From the NCBI GenBank assembly GCA_963778385.1, contig CAVZUA010000024.1:1-64000 (forward strand): a stretch of DNA of 64,000 bases. Reading direction: 5' to 3'. The DNA is from DATARH01 sp963778385 (GTDB taxonomy: Bacteria > Pseudomonadota > Alphaproteobacteria > ATCC43930 > CGMCC-115725). The notes beneath the pieces are model-generated. The model was given only the letters and a program-made list of their open reading frames with translations. It ran no database searches and was not told the origin of the DNA. Every line of letters starts with the position of its first letter. Positions within the stretch are counted from its first letter, which is position 1. The translations under genes and the position numbers were made by a program. This document shows positions 50,813 through 60,010 of this stretch, in pieces.

Positions 50813-51934
50813 TCAATCGCGCGTCGCGGCAACGGTGCGCGCCGCAACCTCGTTCGGCACCAGCAGATAATAGCGCCCGCTGGCGTTCAGCGCGCCCGCC
50901 TCGCGCCCCGCCGAATCGCCGCTGCCGACATACAAATCGCCCCGCACCGGTCCCTTGATCGCACCGCCCGTATCCTGCGCGACGACAAGCCGCTGGATCG
51001 TGCCAGGCAGGAAGCGCTGCGTCGCGTCGAGCCAGATCGGCAGGCCCATCGGCAGAAAATGGCGATCGATCGCGAGGCTGCGGCCGCCTGTCAGTACCAC
51101 CTTTTCGCTGCCATAAGGCCCATCACCGGGGATTTCCTTGAAGAAGACATAAGACGGGTTCTCCTGCATCAGCGCGGCGCCGGCCTCGCCATGCGCAGCG
51201 ATCCAGTCGTGCAGCCGCGCCATCGTCATCTCCTTGAGCGGCACCTCGCCGCGCTCGACCAGCAATCGGCCGATCGCCATATAGGGCCGGCCATTGGCGC
51301 CGTCATAGCCGAGCCGGATCGTGCCGCCCTCGGCGAGGTTCACCACCCCCGAGCCTTGCACCTGCAGGAAATACGCATCGACCGGGTCATCGACCCACAC
51401 CAGTTCCAGCCCCTTGCCGGCCAAGGCACCGGCGGCGATCTCGGCATGGGAATACGCCTTCGGGTCGGGCGGTCGGCGAAGGATCGGCGTCTGGTATGCC
51501 CCGCCCTGTTGCCGCGACCCATTGAGCGCAATCTCGTAATAGCCGGTGAACAGCCCCTCCGCCCGGCCGTTATTGCCGGCGAGCAGCGGCGTGAAATTGC
51601 TCTCGAAGAACCGCCGGACCTCGTCAGCATCGGCGCGCAGCGCACCGGCCTTGGCGCAGAGTTGACGCCAGTCTCCGACGGTCCCGAAGTCGCCTTGCTT
51701 GAGCGCGGGATCCAGCGTTTCGCTATCACCGCGCTTTACGATTACGGCACAAGATTTGAGGATCGCGGGCAGCGCAGCGGCAATATTGTCATTGCCCCAA
51801 CCCGCGAGCTCGTCCAAGCGCGCCTGTTTGAGTGTCAGCTTTGGTGGTGGGGCCGGACGGAGCGCGAGGTACGCCGCGGCGGCGGCCACGACGAGGGCGA
51901 TAACACCGAGGAGGACAGCCCGCCGGGCGGGCAT
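50813..51934 (-). CDS. mltA: Membrane-bound lytic murein transglycosylase A
   Basis: 373 residues. One N-terminal membrane helix (RRAVLLGVIALVVAAAAAYL) replaces the usual lipobox. The MltA barrel includes AEGLFTGYYEIALNGSRQQG, DAYFLQVQGSGVVNLAEGGT and ENPSYVFFKEIPGDGPYGSE. The catalytic Asp is in RLVVAQDTGGAIKGPVRGDL, within the 3D domain. It cleaves peptidoglycan with anhydro-sugar formation in the periplasm. It starts 14 bases after the Tim44 gene, as is usual in the class. Confidence 0.95.
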   Translation of the reverse strand: MPARRAVLLGVIALVVAAAAAYLALRPAPPPKLTLKQARLDELAGWGNDNIAAALPAILKSCAVIVKRGDSETLDPALKQGDFGTVGDWRQLCAKAGALRADADEVRRFFESNFTPLLAGNNGRAEGLFTGYYEIALNGSRQQGGAYQTPILRRPPDPKAYSHAEIAAGALAGKGLELVWVDDPVDAYFLQVQGSGVVNLAEGGTIRLGYDGANGRPYMAIGRLLVERGEVPLKEMTMARLHDWIAAHGEAGAALMQENPSYVFFKEIPGDGPYGSEKVVLTGGRSLAIDRHFLPMGLPIWLDATQRFLPGTIQRLVVAQDTGGAIKGPVRGDLYVGSGDSAGREAGALNASGRYYLLVPNEVAARTVAATRD

Positions 51935-51948
51935 CGATAGGATCGATG

Positions 51949-52629
51949 TCAGCCGCTGCTGGTCGCGACCAGCAGCCAGTTCGGATCGGGCGAGCGCGTG
52001 TCGCGCGCGAAGGTCCAGAAATCGGTCTTTTCGATCAGGTTCTGCGGGTCGCCATCGACGACGCTGCCGTCATGCGCGCGCAGCACGTTGATCTGGTCGG
52101 AGACCAGCTTCGCGGTGACCCGTGCCTGCCGCTCATCCATCCCGGCCTCGACGATATCGATATCTTTGAGTTTATCGATCCGTGTTTCCAGGATCTCGCC
52201 CGCGGCCTCGCGTTCGTCGATCGCGGCGGCGAACGAGCGGTATGTGTCATCGCTGAGCAGTGGCTGAAGCGCAGCCTTGTCGCCCTTGGCGAAGGCGCCG
52301 ACGATGATCTCGAAGGCGCCACGCGCACCATCGAGGAACTGCGGCGCGTCGAAAGCGGGGTCTGCGGCGGTGATCTGGGCGATGCCGCCAGCGACGGTAT
52401 TGGCCGGCGGTCCGTCGGCGACCAGCGGTGCCGGGTTCCGGCGCGGCGTCAGCGACACGATCTTGTTGGGTCCAGCCTGCTCGCCGTTCGGCACCGGGTT
52501 GCGCGCCAAGATGTCGCGGCGCCGCTCGTTGCCGGTGCGCCGTCCGAGCACGCTGCGCAGCCGCAGCACCAGAAACACCGCCACCATCGCAAACAGTATG
52601 AGGTCGAAATAATGCGGGAGGTCGCCCAT
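51949..52629 (-). CDS. Tim44-domain membrane protein
   Basis: 226 residues from MGDLPHYFDLILFAMVAVFL, a single anchor; upstream frame extension is not supported. The Tim44-like domain is ARGAFEIIVGAFAKGDKAAL, LLSDDTYRSFAAAIDEREAA, then VTAKLVSDQINVLRAHDGSV and TDFWTFARDTRSPDPNWLLV. Alphaproteobacterial relatives of mitochondrial Tim44 (TimA) are inner-membrane associated and of uncertain role. It is divergent from secB. Confidence 0.92.
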   Translation of the reverse strand: MGDLPHYFDLILFAMVAVFLVLRLRSVLGRRTGNERRRDILARNPVPNGEQAGPNKIVSLTPRRNPAPLVADGPPANTVAGGIAQITAADPAFDAPQFLDGARGAFEIIVGAFAKGDKAALQPLLSDDTYRSFAAAIDEREAAGEILETRIDKLKDIDIVEAGMDERQARVTAKLVSDQINVLRAHDGSVVDGDPQNLIEKTDFWTFARDTRSPDPNWLLVATSSG

Positions 52630-52809
52630 CGTATTCCTACTGTGGCCCGGGCGGTCCCGGCCTGCGAGAGCCTCGATAAGGCAATTACATAAGCGCTGCG
52701 CGCCCTTCCGGCAAGGAAAGCCGCCGTAAGGCCCCGCGGCCGCCCGGCGTTGCGGCGCTGGACGATCCGTGTTAGCGGAACGCCCGGAGATCACCGAGCG
52801 GGGCAAGCG

Positions 52810-53316
52810 ATGCAAACCACCACCGGCAACGGTCAGCAAATCCCGCCCCAGCCGGGTGCCGAAACCGCCCAGCGGCTGGTCGTCAATGCCCAATATATCA
52901 AGGACTTGTCGTTCGAGAACCCGCGCGCGCCGCAGAGCCTGCAGCAACAGCAGGCGGCGCCGGCGGTCGACATCAATGTCGACGTCAACGCCCAGCCATT
53001 GGGCGGAGAGGCCTACGAGGTCGTGCTCACCGTCAATGCCAGCGCCAAGGTCAACAACGAGGCACTGTTCATTCTCGAACTGGTCTACGGCGCCGTCGTC
53101 ACCGCGCAGAACGTGCCGCGCGACATGCTACCGCCGGTGCTCTTGGTCGAGACGCCTCGGCTGATGTTCCCCTTCGCCCGCAATATCGTCGCCGAGGCGA
53201 CGCAAAACGGCGGGTTCCCGCCGCTGCTGATCAACCCGATCGACTTTACCGAATTGCTGCGGCGGAACGCGGCGCAGACGCCGCCAGCCGCCAACGACAC
53301 AACGTCAGCCGGATAG
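52810..53316 (+). CDS. secB: Protein-export chaperone SecB
   Basis: 168 residues from MQTTTGNGQQIPPQPGAETA. The conserved blocks are RLVVNAQYIKDLSFENPRAP, VLTVNASAKVNNEALFILEL and LMFPFARNIVAEATQNGGFP. SecB tetramers keep secretory precursors unfolded and pass them to SecA. It is the only plus-strand gene in this block, and its end overlaps dnaQ by 12 bases. Confidence 0.96.
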   Translation: MQTTTGNGQQIPPQPGAETAQRLVVNAQYIKDLSFENPRAPQSLQQQQAAPAVDINVDVNAQPLGGEAYEVVLTVNASAKVNNEALFILELVYGAVVTAQNVPRDMLPPVLLVETPRLMFPFARNIVAEATQNGGFPPLLINPIDFTELLRRNAAQTPPAANDTTSAG

Positions 53317-53985
53317 GCTCCACATCGGGTTGCTGATCGCTTCAAGTAGCGCGCGATGCGCCGCCAGTTCCTCGACTGAGGCGGTATGCGGGCGCGGCGG
53401 GCGGACCGGGCGGTCGGCGATCGCGGCGATCTGCATGATGCCGACGGTTTCGCTCATCGCGAAATCGAGGCCGGGTTGCCGCCCGCCGAGCAGCTCGACA
53501 TAGACCTCGGCCAGCAAGCCGCAATCGATGTCCGCACCGTGCTTCTCGCGCACCGCCAGATCGATATCGAAGCGCCGGCACAGCGCGTCGAGACTCGCCG
53601 GCGAGCCAGGAAAACGCTTCCGCGCCAGCGCCAGCGTATCGACAAAAGGTGACGACAGCGGTGACAGCCCTGCGCGCGTCAGCTCGGCGTTGAGAAAGGC
53701 GATATCGAATTCTGCATTGTGGATGACCAGCGCGTCGTCGCCGACAAACACGAGAAACGCCTCGACCACTGCGGCAAAAGCCGGATGCCCGGCAAGAAAC
53801 TCCGCCGACAGCCCGTGCACGGCATAGGCATCGGCGGGCATGTCCCGCTCCGGGTTGACGTAGCAGTGGAATTTCCGACCGGTCGGCACGTGGTGCACCA
53901 GCTCCAGCGCCGCGATCTCGACGATGCGATGCCCCGCCTGCGGATCGAGGCCGGTCGTTTCGGTGTCGATCACGATTTCGCGCAT
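53305..53985 (-). CDS. dnaQ: DNA polymerase III epsilon subunit
   Basis: 226 residues from MREIVIDTETTGLDPQAGHR (GGGAGAG upstream). Exo I is DTETTG, Exo II HNAEFDIAFLNAELTRAGLS and Exo III KHGADIDCGLLAEVYVELLG. It is the 3'-5' proofreading exonuclease of the replicase. The C-terminal segment that binds DnaE is present (IADRPVRPPRPHTASVEELA). It overlaps coaE by 16 bases. Confidence 0.95.
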   Translation of the reverse strand: MREIVIDTETTGLDPQAGHRIVEIAALELVHHVPTGRKFHCYVNPERDMPADAYAVHGLSAEFLAGHPAFAAVVEAFLVFVGDDALVIHNAEFDIAFLNAELTRAGLSPLSSPFVDTLALARKRFPGSPASLDALCRRFDIDLAVREKHGADIDCGLLAEVYVELLGGRQPGLDFAMSETVGIMQIAAIADRPVRPPRPHTASVEELAAHRALLEAISNPMWSLSG

Positions 53986-54623
53986 GCCACTCTCCCTCGC
54001 AAGCGTCGCAAACGCGGGCTGCGCCGCCATTCCCCTTGGCGCACCCGCCTGACAATTCGCGCGATCTGCCGCGCCGTGCCGGCGCGGCTCAGCGCTGAAC
54101 TGACCACGAAGTCAGCCCGCTCGCGCTTTCGCCGATCCGGGTATTGCGTCGCGAGGATTGCCGCCAAGCGCTCCGGCGTCATCCCCGAGCGACGCAGCAC
54201 CCGCTCGCGCTGCAGCCGCGCCGGCGCGGAGACCACGATCACCCCGCCGACCCGGTCGATCCGGTCAGTCTCGAACAGCAGCGGGATATCGAGAACCACG
54301 AGCCTTGCGCCTCGCGCGCGCTGCCGCGCGACCCAGCGCCGCTCGACCGCCCGCACCATCGGATGCAGGATCGCCTCCAGCCGGTGCAGTTCGTCGGGCT
54401 TGCCAAAGACCCGTGCGCCCAGGCGGCGCCGGTCGATCGCGCCATCCTCGGTCCGCACGCCCGGAAAGGCGGCTTCGACCGCCTTCACCGCGGACCCGCC
54501 GCGCCCGAGCATTTTGTGGATTTCGGCATCGGCGTCATAGAGCGGCACACCGAGCCGCCGCAACACGGCCGCGGCCGTGCTTTTCCCCATGCCGATCGAG
54601 CCGGTGAGCCCAAGGACGATCAT
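53970..54623 (-). CDS. coaE: Dephospho-CoA kinase
   Basis: 217 residues from MIVLGLTGSIGMGKSTAAAV, the P-loop. VPLYDADAEIHKMLGRGGSA contains the substrate Asp pair and LVVLDIPLLFETDRIDRVGG the Walker-B-like strand. RSGMTPERLAAILATQYPDR is the LID region. It performs the last step of coenzyme A synthesis. It starts 7 bases after aroE. The last 25 residues are unusually Arg-rich. Confidence 0.96.
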   Translation of the reverse strand: MIVLGLTGSIGMGKSTAAAVLRRLGVPLYDADAEIHKMLGRGGSAVKAVEAAFPGVRTEDGAIDRRRLGARVFGKPDELHRLEAILHPMVRAVERRWVARQRARGARLVVLDIPLLFETDRIDRVGGVIVVSAPARLQRERVLRRSGMTPERLAAILATQYPDRRKRERADFVVSSALSRAGTARQIARIVRRVRQGEWRRSPRLRRLRGRVACAKS

Positions 54624-54630
54624 CGGCCGG

Positions 54631-55494
54631 TCAATGCGATCCCGCAAACGTCGCCAGCATCGCGCGGCGCAGCTCGTGCGTCACTTGCGGCGCGACTCCG
54701 AACCACGCGGCAAAACCGGGCCGTCCCTGATGCAGGAGCATGCCCAGCCCATCCACGGTCCGATGGCCGCGCTTCCGCGCTGCCGCCAACAGCCCGGTTT
54801 CGAGCGGTACGTAGACGATGTCAACGACGACCGCGGAGAGCGGCAGGGCACTGAGATCGATGTCGAGCAGCGGCTCCTTATCCATCCCGAGGCTGGTGGT
54901 ATTGACCAGGATGCCCGCACCTTCCAGCACCTCGGCGCGCGAATCCCATGCCTGCACGGTGATCCGCACCTCCGGAGTCGCGAGATCGTTCGCCAGCACT
55001 TCGGCGCGGCCGAGCGAGCGATTCACCAAGTGGATATCGCCGACTCCCATCGCGACCAGCGCGGCGATGACCGCGCGGGCGCTGCCGCCGGCACCGAGAA
55101 CGACCGCGGGCTCGCTGTGCGCCTGCCAATCCGGCGCTTGTTCGCGGAGGTTCTCGCGAAAGCCGAAGACATCGGTGTTGCTGCCTTCGAGCGTGCCGTC
55201 ATCGGCGACGATCACGGTGTTCATCGCCCCGATGCGTCGGGCGAAGGCATCCACCCGATCCATGACCTTGAGCGCCGCCTGCTTGTGCGGGATCGTGAGA
55301 TTGCAACCGCGAAAGCCGAGCGCCGGCAAGGCGCGCAGCGCCTGTTCGAGCCGATCAGGATGCACCGCGAGCGGCACATAGGCACCGTCAACGCCATTCT
55401 CGGCCAGCCAATAACCGTGCAGCGCCGGCGACCGCGAATGCGCGATCGGCCATCCCATGATGCCGGCGAGCCGCGCCGCTCCGGTGATCGGCAT
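54631..55494 (-). CDS. aroE: Shikimate dehydrogenase
   Basis: 287 residues from MPITGAARLAGIMGWPIAHS. SRSPALHGYWLAENGVDGAY and GCNLTIPHKQAALKVMDRVD bind shikimate, with the catalytic Lys in IPHKQ. PAVVLGAGGSARAVIAALVA is the NADP Rossmann loop. It reduces 3-dehydroshikimate in aromatic amino acid synthesis. It follows maf by 8 bases. Confidence 0.96.
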   Translation of the reverse strand: MPITGAARLAGIMGWPIAHSRSPALHGYWLAENGVDGAYVPLAVHPDRLEQALRALPALGFRGCNLTIPHKQAALKVMDRVDAFARRIGAMNTVIVADDGTLEGSNTDVFGFRENLREQAPDWQAHSEPAVVLGAGGSARAVIAALVAMGVGDIHLVNRSLGRAEVLANDLATPEVRITVQAWDSRAEVLEGAGILVNTTSLGMDKEPLLDIDLSALPLSAVVVDIVYVPLETGLLAAARKRGHRTVDGLGMLLHQGRPGFAAWFGVAPQVTHELRRAMLATFAGSH

Positions 55495-55502
55495 GGTCGT
55501 CT

Positions 55503-56111
55503 TCACTCCCCCATCGCGCCATGCTCGCGCAGGCATGCGAACAGCTCAAGCAGCGGCAGGCCGAGGATCGCGAAATGATCGCCCTCGATCCGCGCGAAAA
55601 GCTGCGCCCCTCTGCCCTCGATCCGGTAGGCCCCGACCGAACCGAGCACGGCCTTCCCCTCGGCCTCAATATAACCGGCGAGAAACGCCTCGCCAAAGCA
55701 CCGCATCGTCAACCGCGGTATCGAGATCGCTTGCCAGAGCCTCGTCTCGCCATGATAGAGACAGGCCGCGGTCACGAGAAAGTGATCCCGGCTACGCAAT
55801 CGCCGCAAATGCTCGGCGGCTTCCGTCAGGTCATGCGGCTTGTCGAACCATTCTCCGTCGCAGACCAGCAGCTGGTCGGCGCCGATCACCAGTGCGTCGG
55901 GGTGGCGGCACGCGACCACCACTGTCTTGGCCTCGGCCAGGGCCAGCGCACAGGCCTCCGCATTCCCGCCACGCCCTAGATGCTCGCGTTTGATCGCGGC
56001 CTCATCGATGTCGGCGGGGTCGATCGTGAAATCGACGCTGGCCGCGCGCAGGAGGGCAGCCCGCGTTGTGCTGGCCGAGGCGAGAACGATCGGCCTAGGC
56101 GTCAAAGCCAT
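55503..56111 (-). CDS. maf: Maf-family nucleotide pyrophosphatase
   Basis: 202 residues. The signature IVLASASTTRAALLRAASVD is followed by DALVIGADQLLVCDGEWFDK with the catalytic Asp, and GAYRIEGRGAQLFARIEGDH near the end. Maf enzymes hydrolyse non-canonical or canonical NTPs to NMPs. Its start overlaps the end of ppsR by 17 bases. Confidence 0.95.
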   Translation of the reverse strand: MALTPRPIVLASASTTRAALLRAASVDFTIDPADIDEAAIKREHLGRGGNAEACALALAEAKTVVVACRHPDALVIGADQLLVCDGEWFDKPHDLTEAAEHLRRLRSRDHFLVTAACLYHGETRLWQAISIPRLTMRCFGEAFLAGYIEAEGKAVLGSVGAYRIEGRGAQLFARIEGDHFAILGLPLLELFACLREHGAMGE

Positions 56112-56916
56112 GCCGCCGCGCGAGCAGCTTGTAGATCGCCGCCGCCGTCTCTTCGATCGAGCGCCGAGTCACATCGATAACCGGCCAGTGGCGTTCGGCA
56201 AACACGCGACGCGCCTCGCGGACCTCGGCTCGTACGGCTTCCGAATCCGTGTAGTCGGTCTCGCCGTTGTGGTCGAGCATCGACAGCCGGTTGCGGCGTA
56301 GATGGACCAGCCGCTCGGGATCGTTGGTCAGCCCGACGATCAGCGGTCGGGTCGCCGACAGCAGCTCGGGCGGCAACGGCACCCCCGGCACGAACGGCAC
56401 ATTCGCCGCCTTGATCCCGCGATTGGCGAGGTAGAGGCTGGTCGGTGTTTTTGAGGTCCGCGACACGCCGACAAGGCAAACATCGGCGTCATCGATGCCC
56501 CAACTCGACTGGCCGTCATCGTGGTTGATCGCAAAGGTCATTGCGTCGATGCGCGCGAAATATTCGTTGTCGAGGAGATGTTGCTTGCCCGGCATGCCGC
56601 GGATCTTGCTGCCGAGAAACGCCGCCATCGCGCCGAGCACCGGATCGAGGATCGGGATGGTCGTCACCCCGAGGCGTCGACAACTCTCCTGCAGCGCCAG
56701 ACGCAGCGCGTCGTTGACCAGCGTATAGAGGACGATGCCGGGATTGGCCTCGACCCCGGCAATGACGCGGTCGAGCTGGCCCTGAGTTCGCACCATGCTC
56801 CACACATGCTCGATGGCCTGCGCCGCATCAAACTGCGCAAGGCAGGCGCGCGCCACGGAATGCACCGTATCGCCGGTCGAATCCGACACGAGATGCAGGT
56901 GAAACCGTGTCAGCAC
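56095..56916 (-). CDS. ppsR: Pyruvate, phosphate dikinase / PEP synthase regulatory protein (DUF299)
   Basis: 273 residues from a GTG. It opens FHLHLVSDSTGDTVHSVARA. The P-loop-like motif is CLVGVSRTSKTPTSLYLANR. KIRGMPGKQHLLDNEYFARI and GETDYTDSEAVRAEVREARR are family blocks. It is a bifunctional kinase/pyrophosphorylase that controls PPDK or PpsA by threonine phosphorylation. It is the RP001 homologue that borders the origin in Rickettsia and Caulobacter. Confidence 0.95.
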   Translation of the reverse strand: MLTRFHLHLVSDSTGDTVHSVARACLAQFDAAQAIEHVWSMVRTQGQLDRVIAGVEANPGIVLYTLVNDALRLALQESCRRLGVTTIPILDPVLGAMAAFLGSKIRGMPGKQHLLDNEYFARIDAMTFAINHDDGQSSWGIDDADVCLVGVSRTSKTPTSLYLANRGIKAANVPFVPGVPLPPELLSATRPLIVGLTNDPERLVHLRRNRLSMLDHNGETDYTDSEAVRAEVREARRVFAERHWPVIDVTRRSIEETAAAIYKLLARRHGFDA

Positions 56917-57335
56917 CGATCGCGACCTTTCACCATGACGCTATCCCCATCCCTGTTGTGGACCGATTGCGGGTGCGGCGTAAAACCGCCGACTTATCCC
57001 GAACCTGTGGTCTCGACGGCAAATTCATCCCCATTAAGCCATTTTTATTGCGCTGCTCATCCCGTATGGGACGGTCAAATTTCCAATCGCGCGGAATCCG
57101 GGATAACCAAACCGCGCGACATTTTATCCCGGTTTTACAGGTTATCGAACATCGCGGGAATCCAGCGCAAAACGTATTTTCACCCGGATTTCCAACAAAC
57201 GCCTACGCAACGCCGCAAGCCGGCACAGAAGCGGGATCAATCGGGGACAAAACTTAATCCTCGTTTTGCGTCCAGACCAACTACCACCTCTATTTAAGAG
57301 TCCTTTATGAATGAAGAGGAGGGAGGACCGACGGC
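56917..57335. other. oriC: Probable chromosome replication origin (oriC)
   Basis: A 419-base gap between divergent ppsR and hemE, the gene pair that flanks oriC in Caulobacter and Rickettsia. It contains at least six [TC][TC]ATCCC words: CTATCCCCA (56941), TTATCCCGA (56994), TCATCCCCA (57026), TCATCCCGT (57058), TTATCCCGG on the minus strand (57106-57098) and TTATCCCGG (57124). These resemble degenerate DnaA boxes. AT-rich runs (CATTTTTATTG, AACGTATTTTCA, CTATTTAAGAGTCCTTTATG) and three GANTC sites are also present. No exact TTATCCACA is seen. Assignment rests mainly on synteny. Confidence 0.65.
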
Positions 57336-58379
57336 ATGGCCGGTAACGATGCAGGACGATTGACCAAGCCGCTGTTGCGCGTGCTCGCTGGTGAAAGACT
57401 CGCCCGGCCACCGTGGTGGTTGATGCGCCAGGCCGGACGGTATCTGCCGGAATATCGTGCCGTGCGGCAAAAGGCCGGTGATTTTATCACGCTGTGCCTG
57501 ACACCCGAACTTGCGGCGGAGGTGACATTGCAACCCGTGCGGCGGTTTGGCATGGATGCGGCGATCCTGTTTTCCGACATCTTGCTGGTGCCCCGCGCGC
57601 TCGGTCAGCCGCTGTCGTATGAAGCTGCCGGGCCGCGGCTCGAACCGCTTGCCGATCTCGGGCGGCTGCGCTCGGCGGAGATGGGAATGCTGAGGCCGGT
57701 TGGTGAGGCAGCCGCTCGCGTCGCACAGAACCTGCCGGGCGAAACCGCGCTGATCGGCTTTGCCGGGGCACCGTGGACCGTGGCGACCTATATGGTCGAG
57801 GGCGGCACCAGCCGCGATTTTCATCGCGTTAAAACCTGGGCTTATCGCGATCCCGCCGGGTTTGGCGCGCTGATCGAACGTATCGCCGCGGCGACCCTCG
57901 ACTTCCTTGCGCTGCAAATCGAAGCGGGGGTGGAGGTCGTGCAGCTGTTCGACTCCTGGGCGGGCGCATTGTCTCCCGAGGGTTTTGAGCGCTGGGTGAT
58001 CGCACCGACACGCCAGCTGGTGGCAGCGCTGAAGGCCCGATTTCCGCATGTTCCGGTGATCGGCTTTCCGCGCGGTGCCGGGCTCTCCTATGAACATTAC
58101 GCGGCGCAGACCGGGGTCGATGCGCTCGGTCTCGATACCGCCGTGCCGCCGGAATTGGCGCGCGAGCGGCTGCAATCGCGCCTGCCGGTGCAAGGCAATC
58201 TCGATCCGGTAATGCTGGTGGTCGGCGGCGCGCCAATGCGGGATGAAGTGGCCAAACTCCGCGCGGCGCTCGGCGGTGGCCCCTACATTTTCAATCTCGG
58301 CCACGGCATCCTGCCGGAGACGCCGCCCGATCATGTCGCGGAGCTGGCGCGTCTGCTGTGCGAGCCGGCGACGACGTGA
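57336..58379 (+). CDS. hemE: Uroporphyrinogen decarboxylase
   Basis: 347 residues; GGAGGGAGGA lies 9 bases upstream. The signature RPPWWLMRQAGRYLPEYRAV is complete, and AAILFSDILLVPRALGQPLS supplies the catalytic Asp. FNLGHGILPETPPDHVAELA ends the barrel. It converts uroporphyrinogen III to coproporphyrinogen III. It heads the hemE-hemH-hemJ operon, with hemH one base after its stop codon. Confidence 0.97.
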   Translation: MAGNDAGRLTKPLLRVLAGERLARPPWWLMRQAGRYLPEYRAVRQKAGDFITLCLTPELAAEVTLQPVRRFGMDAAILFSDILLVPRALGQPLSYEAAGPRLEPLADLGRLRSAEMGMLRPVGEAAARVAQNLPGETALIGFAGAPWTVATYMVEGGTSRDFHRVKTWAYRDPAGFGALIERIAAATLDFLALQIEAGVEVVQLFDSWAGALSPEGFERWVIAPTRQLVAALKARFPHVPVIGFPRGAGLSYEHYAAQTGVDALGLDTAVPPELARERLQSRLPVQGNLDPVMLVVGGAPMRDEVAKLRAALGGGPYIFNLGHGILPETPPDHVAELARLLCEPATT

Positions 58380-58380
58380 G

Positions 58381-59331
58381 ATGGCGCGTCGCGCGGTTGT
58401 GCTGATGAATCTGGGTGGACCCGATTCACCGCAGGCCGTACGGCCGTTTTTGGTCAATCTGTTCAGCGATCCGGCGATCATCGGCTTGCCGTTTATCTTG
58501 CGCTGGCCGCTCGCGCATCTGATTGCCTGGCGCCGGACAAAGGTGGCACGCGACATCTACGATCATATCGGCGGCGGCTCGCCGCTGGTGGCGAATACCA
58601 AAGCGCAGGCGGCGGCACTGGAACAGGAGCTCGGTGAGGACTATTGCTGCTTTGTCGCGATGCGCTACTGGCACCCGCTGACCGAAGACGTCGTGGCCAA
58701 GGTTAAGGCCTGGCAGCCGGACGAGGTGATCTGCCTGCCGCTCTATCCGCAATTCTCGACCACGACGACCGCATCGTCACTCGCGGTCTGGCGCCGTGAA
58801 GCCGAGTGCCAGGGTCTCGCTTCTCGCATGTCCGCCGTCACGGAGTATCCGACCGCGCCGGGATTTATCGCAGCATTGGCCGCGGGAATTGCCCCACTGC
58901 TCGACGAAGCGACGGCGCAATACGCCAAGGTGCGGCTGCTGCTCAGCGCCCATGGTCTGCCGTTGAAGATCGTCCGCGCCGGCGACCCCTACCCGCAACA
59001 GGTCGAGGCAACGGCAGTGGCGCTTGTCGCGGCGCTCGACCGGCGCGGTCTCGACTTGGTCGTGTGTTATCAGAGCCGTGTCGGCCCGCTGGCCTGGCTC
59101 GGTCCGGGAACCGACGAGGAAATTCGCCGCGCCGGCAGCGAGGGTATCGCACTGGTGGTCGCACCGATTGCGTTTGTCTCGGAGCATTCCGAAACGCTGG
59201 TCGAGCTTGATCGCGACTATCGCCGGCTGGCCGAGGCCTGCGGCGTGCCGGCCTATTATCGTGCGCCGACCGTTGGCACCCACCCGCGCTTTATCGCGGC
59301 GCTGGCCGAACTGGTGCGCGCCGCCGCATGA
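58381..59331 (+). CDS. hemH: Ferrochelatase
   Basis: 316 residues from MARRAVVLMNLGGPDSPQAV; the upstream frame extension lies inside hemE. DYCCFVAMRYWHPLTEDVVA, CLPLYPQFSTTTTASSLAVW and LLLSAHGLPLKIVRAGDPYP (with the metal His) match the family. VAPIAFVSEHSETLVELDRD supplies the conserved Glu/His pair. It inserts iron into protoporphyrin IX. The stop overlaps hemJ by four bases. Confidence 0.96.
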   Translation: MARRAVVLMNLGGPDSPQAVRPFLVNLFSDPAIIGLPFILRWPLAHLIAWRRTKVARDIYDHIGGGSPLVANTKAQAAALEQELGEDYCCFVAMRYWHPLTEDVVAKVKAWQPDEVICLPLYPQFSTTTTASSLAVWRREAECQGLASRMSAVTEYPTAPGFIAALAAGIAPLLDEATAQYAKVRLLLSAHGLPLKIVRAGDPYPQQVEATAVALVAALDRRGLDLVVCYQSRVGPLAWLGPGTDEEIRRAGSEGIALVVAPIAFVSEHSETLVELDRDYRRLAEACGVPAYYRAPTVGTHPRFIAALAELVRAAA

Positions 59332-59777
59332 GCGAGTCTCTCGCCGCCGCGTACCTCTGGGTCAAGGCGCTGCACATCATTGCGGTCGTCGCCTGGATGG
59401 CGGGGCTGCTTTATTTGCCGCGGCTGTTTGTCTATCACGCCGACGCCGAGCCCGGCTCGGACAAGGCGGAAACCTTCAAGGTCATGGAGCGGCGTCTGCT
59501 GCGCGGGATCATGCTGCCGGCGGTCGTCATGGTGATCGTCTTTGGCGGACTGCTCGCCGCGACGCCGGGCGTGGTCGACTGGCGACAATGGTGGATTTGG
59601 CTGAAACTATTACTGGTGCTCGGACTTGGTGTTTTTCACATGCGATTGGTCCGTTGGCAGCGCGAGTTTGCCGCCGACCGGCTCCCGCATACCGCCCGCT
59701 TCTTCCGCCGGGTCAATGAGCTGCCGACCCTGGCTCTCATCGCCATTGTGGTGCTTGTCGTGGTCAAACCGTTGTGA
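59328..59777 (+). CDS. hemJ: Protoporphyrinogen IX oxidase HemJ
   Basis: 149 residues, four predicted helices. The conserved His is in AYLWVKALHIIAVVAWMAGL and RLFVYHADAEPGSDKAETFK; MLPAVVMVIVFGGLLAATPG, KLLLVLGLGVFHMRLVRWQR and RFFRRVNELPTLALIAIVVL follow. It performs the aromatisation step just before ferrochelatase in the inner membrane, in species lacking HemG and HemY. Confidence 0.95.
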   Translation: MSESLAAAYLWVKALHIIAVVAWMAGLLYLPRLFVYHADAEPGSDKAETFKVMERRLLRGIMLPAVVMVIVFGGLLAATPGVVDWRQWWIWLKLLLVLGLGVFHMRLVRWQREFAADRLPHTARFFRRVNELPTLALIAIVVLVVVKPL

Positions 59778-60010
59778 AGAAAAAAACGGCAGCAATGGTG
59801 GCACTTTGCCCTTGCAAAGGTGTTTGACTTGCATATCTGCATTGGGTAAGGAACGAGCTGAGCCGAACATCGGCTTTTCTTCACACTTCCCCGCCACTGT
59901 TCCGCAACTTCCCGCCCGCCGGGTCCTCTGCGCCTGGCATCCACTGACGGGCAAACCCTGTCCTCATCGCCCTGACAGTCGACACTGGGCCCTACCGTGA
60001 CGAAAGCTCC

